Source of the DNA: an uncultured Clostridia bacterium
GTDB taxonomy: Bacteria; Bacillota; Clostridia; Oscillospirales; Oscillospiraceae
Reading direction: 5' to 3'
Length of the DNA stretch: 54,464 bases
Assembly (NCBI GenBank): GCA_937890525.1
Contig: CALADI010000021.1
Coordinates: 1 to 54,464, forward strand
The position numbers and the translations under genes are program-made. The notes beneath the pieces are model-generated. The model was not told the DNA's origin. It searched no databases and saw nothing but the letters and a program-made list of their open reading frames with translations. Position 1 is the first letter of the stretch. The number at the start of each line of letters is the position of its first letter. Shown here one piece after another: positions 33,270 to 42,297 of this stretch.

Positions 33270-34913
33270 TCAGTTGAAGACCCGCTTGGCGCCCAGAAAA
33301 CGCTCTACATAGTAAGGTTCGGAAAGATCGGTGCGGATGACTCCGGTGGAAGGGGTGGAGGCATGGATCATTTCTCCGTTGCCAATGTAAATGCCCACAT
33401 GGGTCATGCCGTCGGGGGTGCCATCCTCGGAGAAGAACACCAAGTCACCGGGTAGAAGCGCGCCCTTGGGGGCGGGGGTAGAGATCATCTCCCACTGGTT
33501 CAATGCACCGGGATAGAACTGATAGCCAAATTGCTTGTAAACATAGTACACAAAGCCGGAGCAGTCGAATCCTGTTTCGGGATCGGTGCCGCCGTAGACA
33601 TAGTCATAGCCCAAATACTTCTTGGCGGTTTCCACCACAGCGGCAGCGTTGCGCTTGGATTCCTCGCTGCGGTGATCCACGCCGTCGGACATCACCCAGT
33701 TCTGAGTGAACTCGTGGATGCGGTAGAAGATGCACAGGGCTTCCTGACAGACAATGGCGCTGCTGGGCTTGAGGTTCTTACCATCACCGGCAAGAGCGCC
33801 GATGCTGATGAGCAGCCGGGTGGGGGCCTGGGCATACCCGGCGATGAGATGTGCATCGCCGTACTGACTCAGATCCACAGCGGCATCGTCGCTGTGCTCG
33901 TATCCCACAGTGGTGAGGAACTTGGCGCCGATGGCAGTAAAGTCCTGACGGGTGATGGGATCGTCAGCGCCGAATATCCCGCCGCCTTTGCCTGCAACGA
34001 GTCCCAGACGATAGGCATTCAGCACATCCCGGTCAGAGGTATCAGAGAAGGGGCTTGCCCCGGGATTGCCCAGATCCGCATCAGAAAGACCCATCACAGA
34101 CTTGTAAGCCAGCATGATGACCTTACACATATTGGTTCTGGTGATGCTGCCGTTCATGGGGGTGGCACGGACTTCGTCGGGGATCAGCCCCAGATCATCC
34201 ATGCCATGCACAAAACCGGCGGCCCAGTCCGACAGACCGATGAAGCCGGTGTCGGGATTTACCGGCGGCTGAGGAGTAACAGGGGGCTCGGTGGGCTGAG
34301 TGCCGATGAGATACCCCTTATAGAACATGGCCAACGCTGCCTCAGCGGTGGTGTTCGATGCCCAAGACAGCGCCGTTCCTGTTCCTGCCACAACGCCCAA
34401 GGTCACCGCTACCTGCGTCTGGTTGCGGGCCCAAGCCGGCAATGTCGCGCCGTCGGAAAAACGGGACAGGTCCGCTTTGTCCTGCTGGTCTACAGGGAAA
34501 TCCACCAGTCTCAGGAAAGTAGTGACGATGCAGAAAAACTCTGCCCGCATCAGGGGATCTTCCGGACGGAAGGAACCGTTGCCATCACCTGCCACCAGAC
34601 CGATGGAGTAGGCCTTTTCCACCGCAGGGTCGGTGGTATCGGTGAAAGGGTGGGTGTCTGGCTGAGGAACGGTCTCGCCGGTGACCTTCTCATAGGCCAG
34701 CATGGCGATCCGGCACATATCCAGACGGGTGATATTCTGGCGAAGATCCATCTGATCCATGGAATCCGGGATCAGCCCCAGATCATCCATAGCGGAGACA
34801 GAGTTTTGCGCCCAATCGGAGACAGCGCCGTATGCGTTGACCGCCGGGATGGCGGAAACCAGCAGTACGGCAGCAAGGATCAAGCTGATGAGTCGTTTGC
34901 GGGGAAAGTTCAT
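33270..34913 (-). CDS. Secreted NlpC/P60 cell-wall hydrolase with SLH-type repeats
   Basis: A 547-aa exported protein. Residues 1-27 are a Sec signal (ISLILAAVLLVSAIPAVNAYG). Two similar S-layer-homology-like regions follow (about 30-200 and 230-400; each opens with SDWA..V..MDDLGLIPD), joined by a Thr/Pro linker. The C-terminal NlpC/P60 domain has Cys451 in GFDCSGFV, His505 in THVGIYIG and His517, the catalytic set of a gamma-D-glutamyl peptidase. The SLH regions would anchor it to the wall polymer. Its start overlaps the exonuclease III stop, an odd pairing that suggests co-translation. Confidence 0.92.
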   Translation of the reverse strand: MNFPRKRLISLILAAVLLVSAIPAVNAYGAVSDWAQNSVSAMDDLGLIPDSMDQMDLRQNITRLDMCRIAMLAYEKVTGETVPQPDTHPFTDTTDPAVEKAYSIGLVAGDGNGSFRPEDPLMRAEFFCIVTTFLRLVDFPVDQQDKADLSRFSDGATLPAWARNQTQVAVTLGVVAGTGTALSWASNTTAEAALAMFYKGYLIGTQPTEPPVTPQPPVNPDTGFIGLSDWAAGFVHGMDDLGLIPDEVRATPMNGSITRTNMCKVIMLAYKSVMGLSDADLGNPGASPFSDTSDRDVLNAYRLGLVAGKGGGIFGADDPITRQDFTAIGAKFLTTVGYEHSDDAAVDLSQYGDAHLIAGYAQAPTRLLISIGALAGDGKNLKPSSAIVCQEALCIFYRIHEFTQNWVMSDGVDHRSEESKRNAAAVVETAKKYLGYDYVYGGTDPETGFDCSGFVYYVYKQFGYQFYPGALNQWEMISTPAPKGALLPGDLVFFSEDGTPDGMTHVGIYIGNGEMIHASTPSTGVIRTDLSEPYYVERFLGAKRVFN

Positions 34914-35677
34914 TCGTTGACCTCCAAATCAAGTTCCAAGCCCACCGGACAATGGTCAGACCCCATGATCTGATCGTAGATGGGGGTGGCGTGGATGCGC
35001 TGGCGGAGACGGTCAGAAACAAGGAAATAGTCGATCCGCCATCCGGCATTGTTTTTTCGTGCGTTGAATCGGTAACTCCACCAAGAGTAAGCGCCGGTGG
35101 TGTCGGGGTACAGATACCGGAAAGTATCGGTGAAGCCGGCATCCAGCAGTTTGGAGAAGCTGTCTCGCTCCTCGTCGGAGAAACCGGCGTTTCCTCGGTT
35201 GGCACCGGGATTCTTCAGGTCGATCTCCTGGATCGCTACATTAAAATCACCGCAGGCGATAACAGGCTTACGCTGATCCAAAGAAATCAAATGATTCCGG
35301 AATGCCTCGTCCCATTTCAAGCGATGGTCGATCCGTGCCAAGCCCTGCTGGGCGTTGGGGGTGTAGCAGGTGACCAAATAGAAATCGGGGAACTCTGCTG
35401 TGATCAGCCGTCCCTCGGTGTCTAACTCGGCAACGCCCACTCCCGTGGTGACATTCAGCGGTTCCACGCGGGAAAAAAGCGCCGTACCGGAATATCCCTT
35501 TTTCTCAGCGGAATACCAGAATTGCTGATATCCGGGCAGTTCCAACTGGATCTGCTCCGGCTGGAGCTTGGTTTCCTGAAGGCAGAAGCAGTCCGCATCC
35601 AGAGAACGGAACACATCCAGAAAACCTTTTTGCACACAGGCACGCAGCCCGTTTACATTCCAAGAGATGAATTTCAT
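34910..35677 (-). CDS. xth: Exodeoxyribonuclease III / AP endonuclease
   Basis: A 255-aa EEP-family nuclease that cleaves at abasic sites and trims 3' ends. Metal and catalytic residues are visible: WNVNGLRA (Asn), LQETKL (Glu), GDFNVA, RIDYFLVS and GSDHCPV (Asp-His). The length is standard. It has a sigma-A promoter and is followed by the wall-hydrolase gene with a 4-base ATGA overlap. Confidence 0.96.
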   Translation of the reverse strand: MKFISWNVNGLRACVQKGFLDVFRSLDADCFCLQETKLQPEQIQLELPGYQQFWYSAEKKGYSGTALFSRVEPLNVTTGVGVAELDTEGRLITAEFPDFYLVTCYTPNAQQGLARIDHRLKWDEAFRNHLISLDQRKPVIACGDFNVAIQEIDLKNPGANRGNAGFSDEERDSFSKLLDAGFTDTFRYLYPDTTGAYSWWSYRFNARKNNAGWRIDYFLVSDRLRQRIHATPIYDQIMGSDHCPVGLELDLEVNE

Positions 35678-35704
35678 GGCAGACTCCTTTGCGGATTTTC
35701 TGCC

Positions 35705-35733
35705 ATTATATCAGACTCCCCATGAAATAGCAA
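35705..35733 (-). promoter_or_regulatory. Sigma-A promoter of xth operon
   Basis: Minus strand: TTGCTA, 17 bp, TATAAT, 27 bases before the start. Confidence 0.8.
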
Positions 35734-35779
35734 GAGAAAAAAGTCAAATAGTTACAAAATTGATACAATATATTACGAA

Positions 35780-35815
35780 AGCACCCCGGTAGTTAACGGA
35801 ACCGAGGTGCTTGTG
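35780..35815 (-). terminator. Hairpin at the 3' end of the comEA-gerM operon
   Basis: AGCACCCCGGT pairs with ACCGAGGTGCT (one mismatch), directly after the GerMN gene stop on the minus strand. The minus-strand tail is TTCGTAATATATT, only moderately T-rich. Confidence 0.65.
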
Positions 35816-37138
35816 TTATGTGATCCAAGTGGGGTCAACGACGGTAGAACGGAAATAGGGGGCAAGATCCCCCACGGGAACCGTGCCTTCCACGGTGACG
35901 AATACCTGCTCCACTTCCTCCAGCGCACACAGGGATGCGATGATGCTGCGCAGCGCCAAGGGAACTTGGGCAGGATTTTGCAGGAATGCTTCGCTCAGAT
36001 CCAAGCGGCATACCCCATCTTCTACAGAAATGGAACGAATGGAAGTATCTTTTGGAACGGGAGACGAAAAACCGTTGATTTTCTGGTAAGAGATCAATTC
36101 CTGCACGACCAATTCTGCAGGGCTCATTCCGACACTCTGCCGCAGCCTCGTGGGCACACAGACCAGATATTCATTGGCGCCGTTGCACAGATACAGCGAT
36201 GCATCAAACTCGTTGACGCCGCTGCGAACCGGGCCGATGGCGCGCTCGTCCCGTGCCAAGGGACCGGACACAGTGAGCAGACGGTACTGGGTGATCAGGT
36301 TGCCCTCGCTGTAAAACTCCACATACTCGATTTGCGGAAGCTGGGTCAGGGTGTTGACCACGCTCAGCAGACTCAACCGCTGAGCCTGTGCATCCCGCCA
36401 TACCGTGTGGTCGAATTCCGAGGAGAAATTCACCTTGCAGACTTTGTTTTCGGTGGAGACACTCAGAACCCGGGAACCCTCCGGCAAAGGAGAGAGCAGA
36501 TCGGAATCCTTGGGCGGGTGGCAAAGCTGATCGATGAGATACTCCACCACATTGCTTTCCTCCGCCAGATTGATAGAGACCTGCTTGCCCACCAGATACC
36601 GACGCTGGGCATCAGAGTAGTACACGGTGACAGCGGTCATCAGCCGCTCCAGGGAATCGTCGATCAGTTGCAGGTGATCAGGGGACATGGTAAAGGAACT
36701 GCCGGACTGGCTGGCACCTTCCACTTGAAAATGGACTTGGTCGACGGGGAACAGCGCCGCTGCGGTGCGGGTGATGCATCCGCAGGCAATGGTGAGATCC
36801 ACGCCGCTCAACTGGGCAAATTCCTCGCTGAGGGTGAGATAAAGGGTCTGATTCCCAATGGATGCATCGACCACATGGGTATTTCTGGGAAAAGGTGAGA
36901 CAAGGCTGGGATCCTGCGGACCGAGCAGATACAGTTCCAGCATCTGCTTCATGTCATCGTGAACCTCTGCCAATTCCCGCTGCTCTGCCTGGATCACACT
37001 GTTCTCAGCGTCGAATTGCGACTGGGCGCATTTGTAGTAAAAGCTGCCCGGGCAGGACATCTGGGGCTGGGTGCAGCCATAGACGGCCATGAGCAAGGCA
37101 AGCACCAGAAGAAGGCTGACTTGTTTTTTCAAAATCAC
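35816..37138 (-). CDS. Lipoprotein with three GerMN domains
   Basis: A 440-aa lipoprotein (lipobox MAVYGC, Cys22). It contains three copies of the GerMN (sporulation/spore germination) fold at about 60-150, 190-290 and 330-430; each has the pattern V..ls...g...vdls.eF, for example LYLTLSEEFAQL, CKVNFSSEFDHT and CRLDLSEAFLQN. Other bacteria place a GerMN lipoprotein (LpqB) next to a two-component system, and here it overlaps the kinase gene by four bases. It may tune the kinase or act in spore germination; which one is not shown by the sequence. Confidence 0.85.
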   Translation of the reverse strand: MILKKQVSLLLVLALLMAVYGCTQPQMSCPGSFYYKCAQSQFDAENSVIQAEQRELAEVHDDMKQMLELYLLGPQDPSLVSPFPRNTHVVDASIGNQTLYLTLSEEFAQLSGVDLTIACGCITRTAAALFPVDQVHFQVEGASQSGSSFTMSPDHLQLIDDSLERLMTAVTVYYSDAQRRYLVGKQVSINLAEESNVVEYLIDQLCHPPKDSDLLSPLPEGSRVLSVSTENKVCKVNFSSEFDHTVWRDAQAQRLSLLSVVNTLTQLPQIEYVEFYSEGNLITQYRLLTVSGPLARDERAIGPVRSGVNEFDASLYLCNGANEYLVCVPTRLRQSVGMSPAELVVQELISYQKINGFSSPVPKDTSIRSISVEDGVCRLDLSEAFLQNPAQVPLALRSIIASLCALEEVEQVFVTVEGTVPVGDLAPYFRSTVVDPTWIT

Positions 37139-38580
37139 TCCTCCTCCACATCAAAAATCGGAAATTCCACCGTAAAAGTCGTACCAGAGTGGGAACCTAC
37201 GGCACTCTCCACCCAGATCTGACCGCGGTTGCGCTGAACCATATCCCGAACAATGGCGAGCCCCAGTCCGCTGCCGCCGGTCTGTCTGGATCGAGCTTTG
37301 TCCACCCGGTAGAAGCGTTCAAAGATCTGGCTGATGGAAGCTTCCGGGATCCCAACGCCGGTATCCTCCACGGTGAGGATGGCGTTGTCGTTCTGTCGGT
37401 GCAGCCGAATGGTCACCCGACCGCCGGGAATGTTGTATTTGATGCCATTTTCCACCAGATTGAACAGGATCTGATACAGATCATCCTCTTGAATGAGGAT
37501 GGAGCAGTCGGTGACGATCTCTGTGCGGATGGTGATGGCGGCATTGTCGGCGATGGCAGACAGCATCCGAACCACCCGGGAAATGGTTGGACCAATGTAT
37601 ACGATCTCGCACTCAGTGGAGGACTGGGCATTGACTTTGGTCAGAGACAGGAGTTTCGCGCTCATGCGGGTCAGCCGGTCGGCCTCGTCTCCGATGTCCA
37701 CCACAAATTCCCGGATGGTATCCAGATCCATCTCGTTCTGCAAAATGGTATCCGAAAGCAGCTTGATGGAAGCCAAGGGGGTCTTTAATTCGTGGGATGC
37801 ATCGGAGACGAACTGCTGCCGCTTTCGTTCCGATGCAGAAAGCTGATCGGTAAGATCATTGAACTGCCGTCCCAGCACCGCCAGCTCGTCATTGCCCCGC
37901 AGGGCGATCTTGTGGGCGTATTCGCCATCCCGGATGACCTGCACCGAAGCGATGATCTTTCGCATCCGCTTGGAAAATGCCTTGGAGAAGAAAATGGAAA
38001 ACAGGGTGATGACCACAATGAGCACGGCGGAAATCACCAGAAGATTCATTTGCAGGGACTTGATCAATTCACCCTGAGCAGAGTCATATTCCATGATGTA
38101 GACGGCACCGGTCAGGGTATTGTAGGACAGGATGGGGGCAGCTGCCTGCGATTCCATCACGCCGTCGTGGTAGCGCCATGTGAATACATCGTTGCCTTGA
38201 AGTGCCTGAACGATCTCCGGGTATAGGGCAAACACACCGGATTCGGCCCGGTTCGGCAGAGAATCGTACATCACCAGCCCGGCATGATCCGTTACGATCA
38301 ATCTGGTGACAGTGAGATTACCCAACTGATCCACCACATTGCGAACCGATTCCTGGTTGACCACATCCTGCTCGGCGATGGCATAGGCCACGATCTGTGC
38401 TTTTTCCTGCATGGAGCTTTGCTTGCTCTGATAGAAGATCTTCTGGCTGATCTTGGAACAGTATACATTCAGAAACAGCAGCACGGCAAGGGTAATGAGC
38501 ACATAGGTCATGCCGTAGAGGAATTGTCTGCTGCTGTATCGCGGGATCTCGTTACATTCATTTCTTGAAATAATAGCCAA
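37135..38580 (-). CDS. PhoR-like sensor histidine kinase
   Basis: A 481-aa membrane kinase: helix 1 at about 24-41, an extracytoplasmic sensor of about 130 residues, helix 2 near 175-198, HAMP, then the kinase core. Visible boxes are SDASHELKTPLASIKLL (H box), VENGIKYN (N), DTGVGIPE (G1) and GGSGLGLAIV (G2). The only in-frame start near the 5' end is TTG 38580, inside the regulator gene, with weak upstream purines; ATG 38511 would remove 23 residues before helix 1. It pairs with the regulator at 38558. The signal is unknown. Confidence 0.92.
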   Translation of the reverse strand: MAIISRNECNEIPRYSSRQFLYGMTYVLITLAVLLFLNVYCSKISQKIFYQSKQSSMQEKAQIVAYAIAEQDVVNQESVRNVVDQLGNLTVTRLIVTDHAGLVMYDSLPNRAESGVFALYPEIVQALQGNDVFTWRYHDGVMESQAAAPILSYNTLTGAVYIMEYDSAQGELIKSLQMNLLVISAVLIVVITLFSIFFSKAFSKRMRKIIASVQVIRDGEYAHKIALRGNDELAVLGRQFNDLTDQLSASERKRQQFVSDASHELKTPLASIKLLSDTILQNEMDLDTIREFVVDIGDEADRLTRMSAKLLSLTKVNAQSSTECEIVYIGPTISRVVRMLSAIADNAAITIRTEIVTDCSILIQEDDLYQILFNLVENGIKYNIPGGRVTIRLHRQNDNAILTVEDTGVGIPEASISQIFERFYRVDKARSRQTGGSGLGLAIVRDMVQRNRGQIWVESAVGSHSGTTFTVEFPIFDVEEE

Positions 38581-39235
38581 CGCCCCACTTCGTCATAATG
38601 TACCGCGGCTGTGCGGGATTGACCTCCAGTTTTTCCCGCAGCCTGCGGATGTGCACATCAACCGTGCGGATGTCGCTGCGGTACTCATAAGCCCAGATGG
38701 TATCCAGCAGCGCTTCTCTGGAGTAGACCCGGTTGGGATTTCGCATGAGGAATTCGATGACATCAAATTCCTTCGCTGTCAATTCCGCCAACTGATCCCC
38801 CCGGTAGGCGTTGCGCCCGTCCAGATCCAGCCGGATGTCTCCGATGGTCAACCATGTGGTTTGGTCGGTGCTGCCTGCGCCGGAGCGCCGCAGCAGTGCC
38901 CGGATCCGTGCCTTCAGTTCCAGAATATTGAAGGGCTTGGTGAGGTAATCATCCGCCCCTTGGTCGAAGCCCAGCAGCTTATCCATATCCTCGGTCTTGG
39001 CGGTGAGCAGGATGATGGGTACATTGGAGAATTCCCGGATCTTGGAACAGGCGGTGAGCCCGTCCATCTGGGGCATCATCACATCCAAGATCACCAGATC
39101 GACCCCGGGATCCCGGGCAAGCTCCACAGCTTCCAGTCCGTTGCTGCCGGTCACCACCTCGTAGCCGTCGTTTTGCAGATTAAATTTGATGCCCTTGACC
39201 AAAAGGGCTTCGTCATCAACCACCAAGATCTTCAT
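38558..39235 (-). CDS. PhoB/OmpR-family response regulator
   Basis: A 225-aa regulator. The receiver has the acidic pair DDE (7-9), phospho-acceptor Asp51 (LVILDVMMPQ), Thr in LLTAK and Lys in TKPF. The C-terminal winged helix has LTAKEFDVIEFLM and TVDVHIRRLREKLE. It overlaps comEA upstream by 20 bases and the kinase downstream by 23 bases, so these are translationally coupled. Confidence 0.95.
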   Translation of the reverse strand: MKILVVDDEALLVKGIKFNLQNDGYEVVTGSNGLEAVELARDPGVDLVILDVMMPQMDGLTACSKIREFSNVPIILLTAKTEDMDKLLGFDQGADDYLTKPFNILELKARIRALLRRSGAGSTDQTTWLTIGDIRLDLDGRNAYRGDQLAELTAKEFDVIEFLMRNPNRVYSREALLDTIWAYEYRSDIRTVDVHIRRLREKLEVNPAQPRYIMTKWGVGYYFKK

Positions 39236-39656
39236 GATCTGTACCTCCTACCGTAATATATGGAAGCAGCGCCTCCATTTTCTTTTCGCCGATCCCATTT
39301 ACCTCGATCAGCTGATAGACCTCCTGAAACTCGCCCTGCTCCTGCCGGTAAGCAAGGATCTTTTCGGCGGTTTTGGGACCGATGCCCGGCAGCGCCAGAA
39401 GCTCGTCATAGGTCGCCGTGTTCAGATCCACCAGCAGCGGCGCCTGTGTAGGGGCAGCGGTGGCCTGCGCTGGCGGGACAGAAGGCTCAGATTCTGGAAC
39501 GGTTGCCATCTGAGTGACAGGCGGAAGGGTAGATGCCGGAACACGCTGGATCACCACGGCGGGACTTTGGGTTATCCGAGCCAAAAAGAAGCCTGCGCAA
39601 AAGGCAAGAAACAGGGTGAAGATCCATATCATTGCCCGATATCCAGACTTTTTCAT
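39216..39656 (-). CDS. comEA: ComEA-type helix-hairpin-helix DNA-binding membrane protein
   Basis: A 146-aa membrane-anchored protein: helix at about 7-25, a Pro/Ala/Thr-rich linker, then two HhH motifs (LLALPGIGPKTAEKIL and LIEVNGIGEKKMEALL) that bind DNA without sequence preference. In transformation ComEA receives DNA for ComEC. The SLBB domain of longer ComEA proteins is missing. The start is ATG 39656, behind AGGAGG; longer frames lack this. It is unusual that it leads a PhoP/PhoR-like operon. Confidence 0.88.
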   Translation of the reverse strand: MKKSGYRAMIWIFTLFLAFCAGFFLARITQSPAVVIQRVPASTLPPVTQMATVPESEPSVPPAQATAAPTQAPLLVDLNTATYDELLALPGIGPKTAEKILAYRQEQGEFQEVYQLIEVNGIGEKKMEALLPYITVGGTDHEDLGG

Positions 39657-39675
39657 GCCCCAGGATCCTCCTTCA

Positions 39676-39704
39676 TTGACTATCGATGGAATGGGTGATA
39701 TAAT
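39676..39704 (+). promoter_or_regulatory. Sigma-A promoter of dacA
   Basis: TTGACT, 17 bp, perfect TATAAT, 70 bases upstream of dacA. It points into the opposite promoter at 39717-39745. Confidence 0.8.
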
Positions 39705-39716
39705 CAAACTAATTCT

Positions 39717-39745
39717 ATTATACACATTTTACTGCCGGCGGACAA
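39717..39745 (-). promoter_or_regulatory. Sigma-A promoter of the comEA operon
   Basis: Minus strand: TTGTCC, 17 bp, perfect TATAAT. Face-to-face with the dacA promoter, so polymerases at the two may interfere. Confidence 0.75.
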
Positions 39746-39774
39746 CCCCGGTACGACCATATTGGAGAAGAATT

Positions 39775-41325
39775 ATGAGAAAAAGACACCTGTTATCCCT
39801 GTTCCTTGCTGCGGTCATGCTGGTCCAGTCCGCTGTGCTGCCCGTGTGGGCGCAGGAGGATGCCGAACAGACCGTTGCAGAAGAGACTCTGCCGGAGGAG
39901 GAAACGGAGCAGACGGAGTCCACCGAGCCCTCGGCTCAGCCCAACACCACGCCTATCGATGTTCCGTCGGATTTTGACGGGGATGCCAGCGTGACCTACG
40001 GCAGCCACTCCCTCAATGCCCAGTATCCGGTGATCGCGCCCGGCGAGCTGGAGGTGGAAGTTAAGGCGGCGGTGGCCTATGAGGTCGGGACGGATACCAT
40101 GGTATATGCCGATCATGCAGACGAGCGGCTGTATCCCGCCAGCATGACCAAGATCATGACCTGTCTGGTGGCGCTGGAGATGTGCGACCTTTCTGAAATC
40201 GTCACCGTGGACGGGGCGGCCATCGAATATCTGGACATTGGCGGGTCGGAAGCGGAACTGGTGGACGGCGAACAGATGACCATGCAGGATCTGCTGTACT
40301 GCCTGATGGTCATGTCGGCCAACGATGCGGCGGTGACCATTGCTGCCCACCTTGCCGGAAGTGAAGAAGCATTTGTGGAGCGGATGAACCAGAAGGCAGC
40401 GGAATTGGGCTGCACCAACACCCATTTTGCCAATGCCCACGGGCTTCATGATGAGAACCACTATACCACCGCCCGGGATATGGCACGGATCATGACGGCT
40501 TGCATCCAGAATGAGGAATTCTGCAAGCTGTATTCCGAAACCTACCATATGGTGCCAGCCACCAATCTCAGCCCGGAGCGGGAACTGTATACCACCAACT
40601 ATCTGATGAGCGAAGCGCTGAACCAGAATTATTACGATTCCAGAGTGCTGGGCGGCAAGACCGGCTTTACTACCCCGGCAGGACGCTGCCTGATCACCGT
40701 GTCTGAGAGCGCCGGAATGAAGCTGGTGATCGTCATCATGGGCGCAGAAGCAGAGTTTGCCGAGGACGGATACACCGTCCTCAGCTATGGCAACTTTGAT
40801 GCGACGGTGGAACTGATGGACAAGATCTACGGCGGATATATGCCTGCCCAGATTTTATCGGCAGATCAGATGCTGGAGCAGTTCCCGGTAAACAACGGTC
40901 AGACACAGGTGCAGGGCTGCACCAAGGAATCCGCAGGGACGGTGATCCCGGCGGGCAGCGGAAAGAGTGCGCTGCGCTACGACTATTCCCTGAACAATGG
41001 CGGAGTCAGTGCTCCGCTTCAGTCTGGGTCGGAGATCGGCACCGTGCGGGTGTGGTATCAATCCCAGTGTGTTGCCCAGCAGACCATGTATGCCGGTTCC
41101 GATGTGAAGATGGTCGTCCCCGATGAGACCCCCAAGTATGTGAATCCAGCCGCCCAGCTAAAGGACAAAACTTCGGTCTGGAATATCGTGCTGATTGTCA
41201 TTTTGGTGGTATTTGGTCTGATCGCCCTGTTGGTGGTGGGGATCTCCATTCGCAACCGGATCATCCGAGCCCGGCGCAGGAAGGCACGAGCTATGCGCAG
41301 AAACAGAAGGAGACAGCAGCAATGA
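39775..41325 (+). CDS. dacA: D-alanyl-D-alanine carboxypeptidase (PBP5-type, class C low-mass PBP)
   Basis: A 516-aa exported serine peptidase that trims the last D-Ala of peptidoglycan stems. Signal peptide 1-26 (ending VWA), an acidic Thr/Glu linker, then SMTK (Ser123, Lys126), SAN (181-183) and KTG (295-297). A C-terminal beta domain is followed by a membrane helix at about 480-500 and a very basic tail (RRRKARAMRRNRRRQQQ), unlike the amphipathic anchor of E. coli PBP5. Start ATG 39775 follows GGAGAAG. Subtype (vegetative DacA or sporulation DacF) is not resolved. The stop overlaps the next gene. Confidence 0.93.
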   Translation: MRKRHLLSLFLAAVMLVQSAVLPVWAQEDAEQTVAEETLPEEETEQTESTEPSAQPNTTPIDVPSDFDGDASVTYGSHSLNAQYPVIAPGELEVEVKAAVAYEVGTDTMVYADHADERLYPASMTKIMTCLVALEMCDLSEIVTVDGAAIEYLDIGGSEAELVDGEQMTMQDLLYCLMVMSANDAAVTIAAHLAGSEEAFVERMNQKAAELGCTNTHFANAHGLHDENHYTTARDMARIMTACIQNEEFCKLYSETYHMVPATNLSPERELYTTNYLMSEALNQNYYDSRVLGGKTGFTTPAGRCLITVSESAGMKLVIVIMGAEAEFAEDGYTVLSYGNFDATVELMDKIYGGYMPAQILSADQMLEQFPVNNGQTQVQGCTKESAGTVIPAGSGKSALRYDYSLNNGGVSAPLQSGSEIGTVRVWYQSQCVAQQTMYAGSDVKMVVPDETPKYVNPAAQLKDKTSVWNIVLIVILVVFGLIALLVVGISIRNRIIRARRRKARAMRRNRRRQQQ

Positions 41326-41885
41326 TGGATTGGGAAAATTTGGAGCAGGTATGCCAGTCCTGCACCAAGTGCGGTCTGTGCCAGACCCGGCATCATGTGG
41401 TGTTCGGCGTGGGAAATCGCCAGGCCGATGTGATGCTGGTGGGAGAAGGTCCGGGGGAGCAGGAGGATCTGCAAGGCGTGCCCTTTGTGGGGCCTGCGGG
41501 GAAACTGCTGGATGATATGCTCTCGATCATTGATCTGGATCGGCAGAACTGCTACATTGCCAATATCGTGAAATGCCGACCGCCTCGGAATCGTGACCCG
41601 CTGGAAACGGAGCAGGAGGCCTGCATCGGCTATCTTCGCAATCAAGTGGCGCTGATCCGTCCGAAGATCATCGTCTGTTTGGGCAGGATCGCCGCTCAGC
41701 GGTTGATGGATCCGGAGTTTCGGATCACCCGCCAGCATGGACAATGGACGCAAAAATCAGATATCTGGATGACTGCTACCTATCATCCCTCGGCGCTGCT
41801 GCGGGATGTAAGCAAGCGGCCGGATGCTTTTGAAGATCTTATGTCCATTCGGGAGAAGATCCGACAAGTCGGCGCAAAGGTATAA
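41322..41885 (+). CDS. Uracil-DNA glycosylase, family 4 (Fe-S type)
   Basis: A 187-aa UDG of the thermostable Fe-S family that removes uracil from DNA. It has the N-terminal Cys block CQSCTKCGLC, the catalytic loop GEGPGEQED, the FVGPAGKLLDDML segment, NIVKCRPPRNRDP and the HPSALLR motif near the C-terminus. It overlaps dacA by four bases (ATGA), an unlikely functional pair but a clear translational link. Confidence 0.93.
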   Translation: MMDWENLEQVCQSCTKCGLCQTRHHVVFGVGNRQADVMLVGEGPGEQEDLQGVPFVGPAGKLLDDMLSIIDLDRQNCYIANIVKCRPPRNRDPLETEQEACIGYLRNQVALIRPKIIVCLGRIAAQRLMDPEFRITRQHGQWTQKSDIWMTATYHPSALLRDVSKRPDAFEDLMSIREKIRQVGAKV

Positions 41886-41886
41886 C

Positions 41887-41925
41887 AAAATGCTCCCTGC
41901 TTTCCACAAAAAGCAGGGAGCATTT
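41887..41925. terminator. Bidirectional terminator
   Basis: AAAATGCTCCCTGCTTT and its complement; A/T runs on both arms serve udg (+) and the small-protein operon (-). It overlaps the last stop codon of the minus-strand operon. Confidence 0.93.
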
Positions 41926-42293
41926 TATAGAAGAAAATACAGCGCCAGCGTCAGCATGGGGGAGAGTCCGTCGCAATCCTCCTCCCGGTTCATCAGAAAG
42001 ATGAGCAGGATGATGAGCAGATCGTCGGTATCGATCTGCCGGGGCAGCAGCCCCTTGAGGAAGGAGAGGATCCCTCCGGTTCCATGCTGCTCGGGGACAT
42101 TTTGCGCGGGCGCACAGACAGGGGACGCCGGGGGAGAAGAAGCAGGACACGGCGGTTCCTCCGGTGCAGGCTCCGGCCTAGGCGCGGGCGCAGGACTGGG
42201 GATCGGAGCAGACCGCCGGGATTGACGCTGCTGCTCCGGAATGCTGCTGCGGCGGTAAGAGCCGTCGGATTGAGGGATGTAATGGTTGTACAT
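41925..42293 (-). CDS. Small Pro-rich protein with hydrophobic C-terminus (third gene of small-protein operon)
   Basis: A 122-aa protein with no family I can name. It starts MYNHYIPQSDGSYRR, has a Pro/Ala/Glu-rich middle, and ends with two short Leu/Ile-rich acidic segments (DTDDLLIILLIFLM and SPMLTLALYFLL). Proteins with such ends are often seen in sporulating Clostridia, so a spore or membrane role is a weak inference. The start is ATG 42293 behind AGGTGATCCT. Confidence 0.72.
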   Translation of the reverse strand: MYNHYIPQSDGSYRRSSIPEQQRQSRRSAPIPSPAPAPRPEPAPEEPPCPASSPPASPVCAPAQNVPEQHGTGGILSFLKGLLPRQIDTDDLLIILLIFLMNREEDCDGLSPMLTLALYFLL

Positions 42294-42297
42294 AGGA

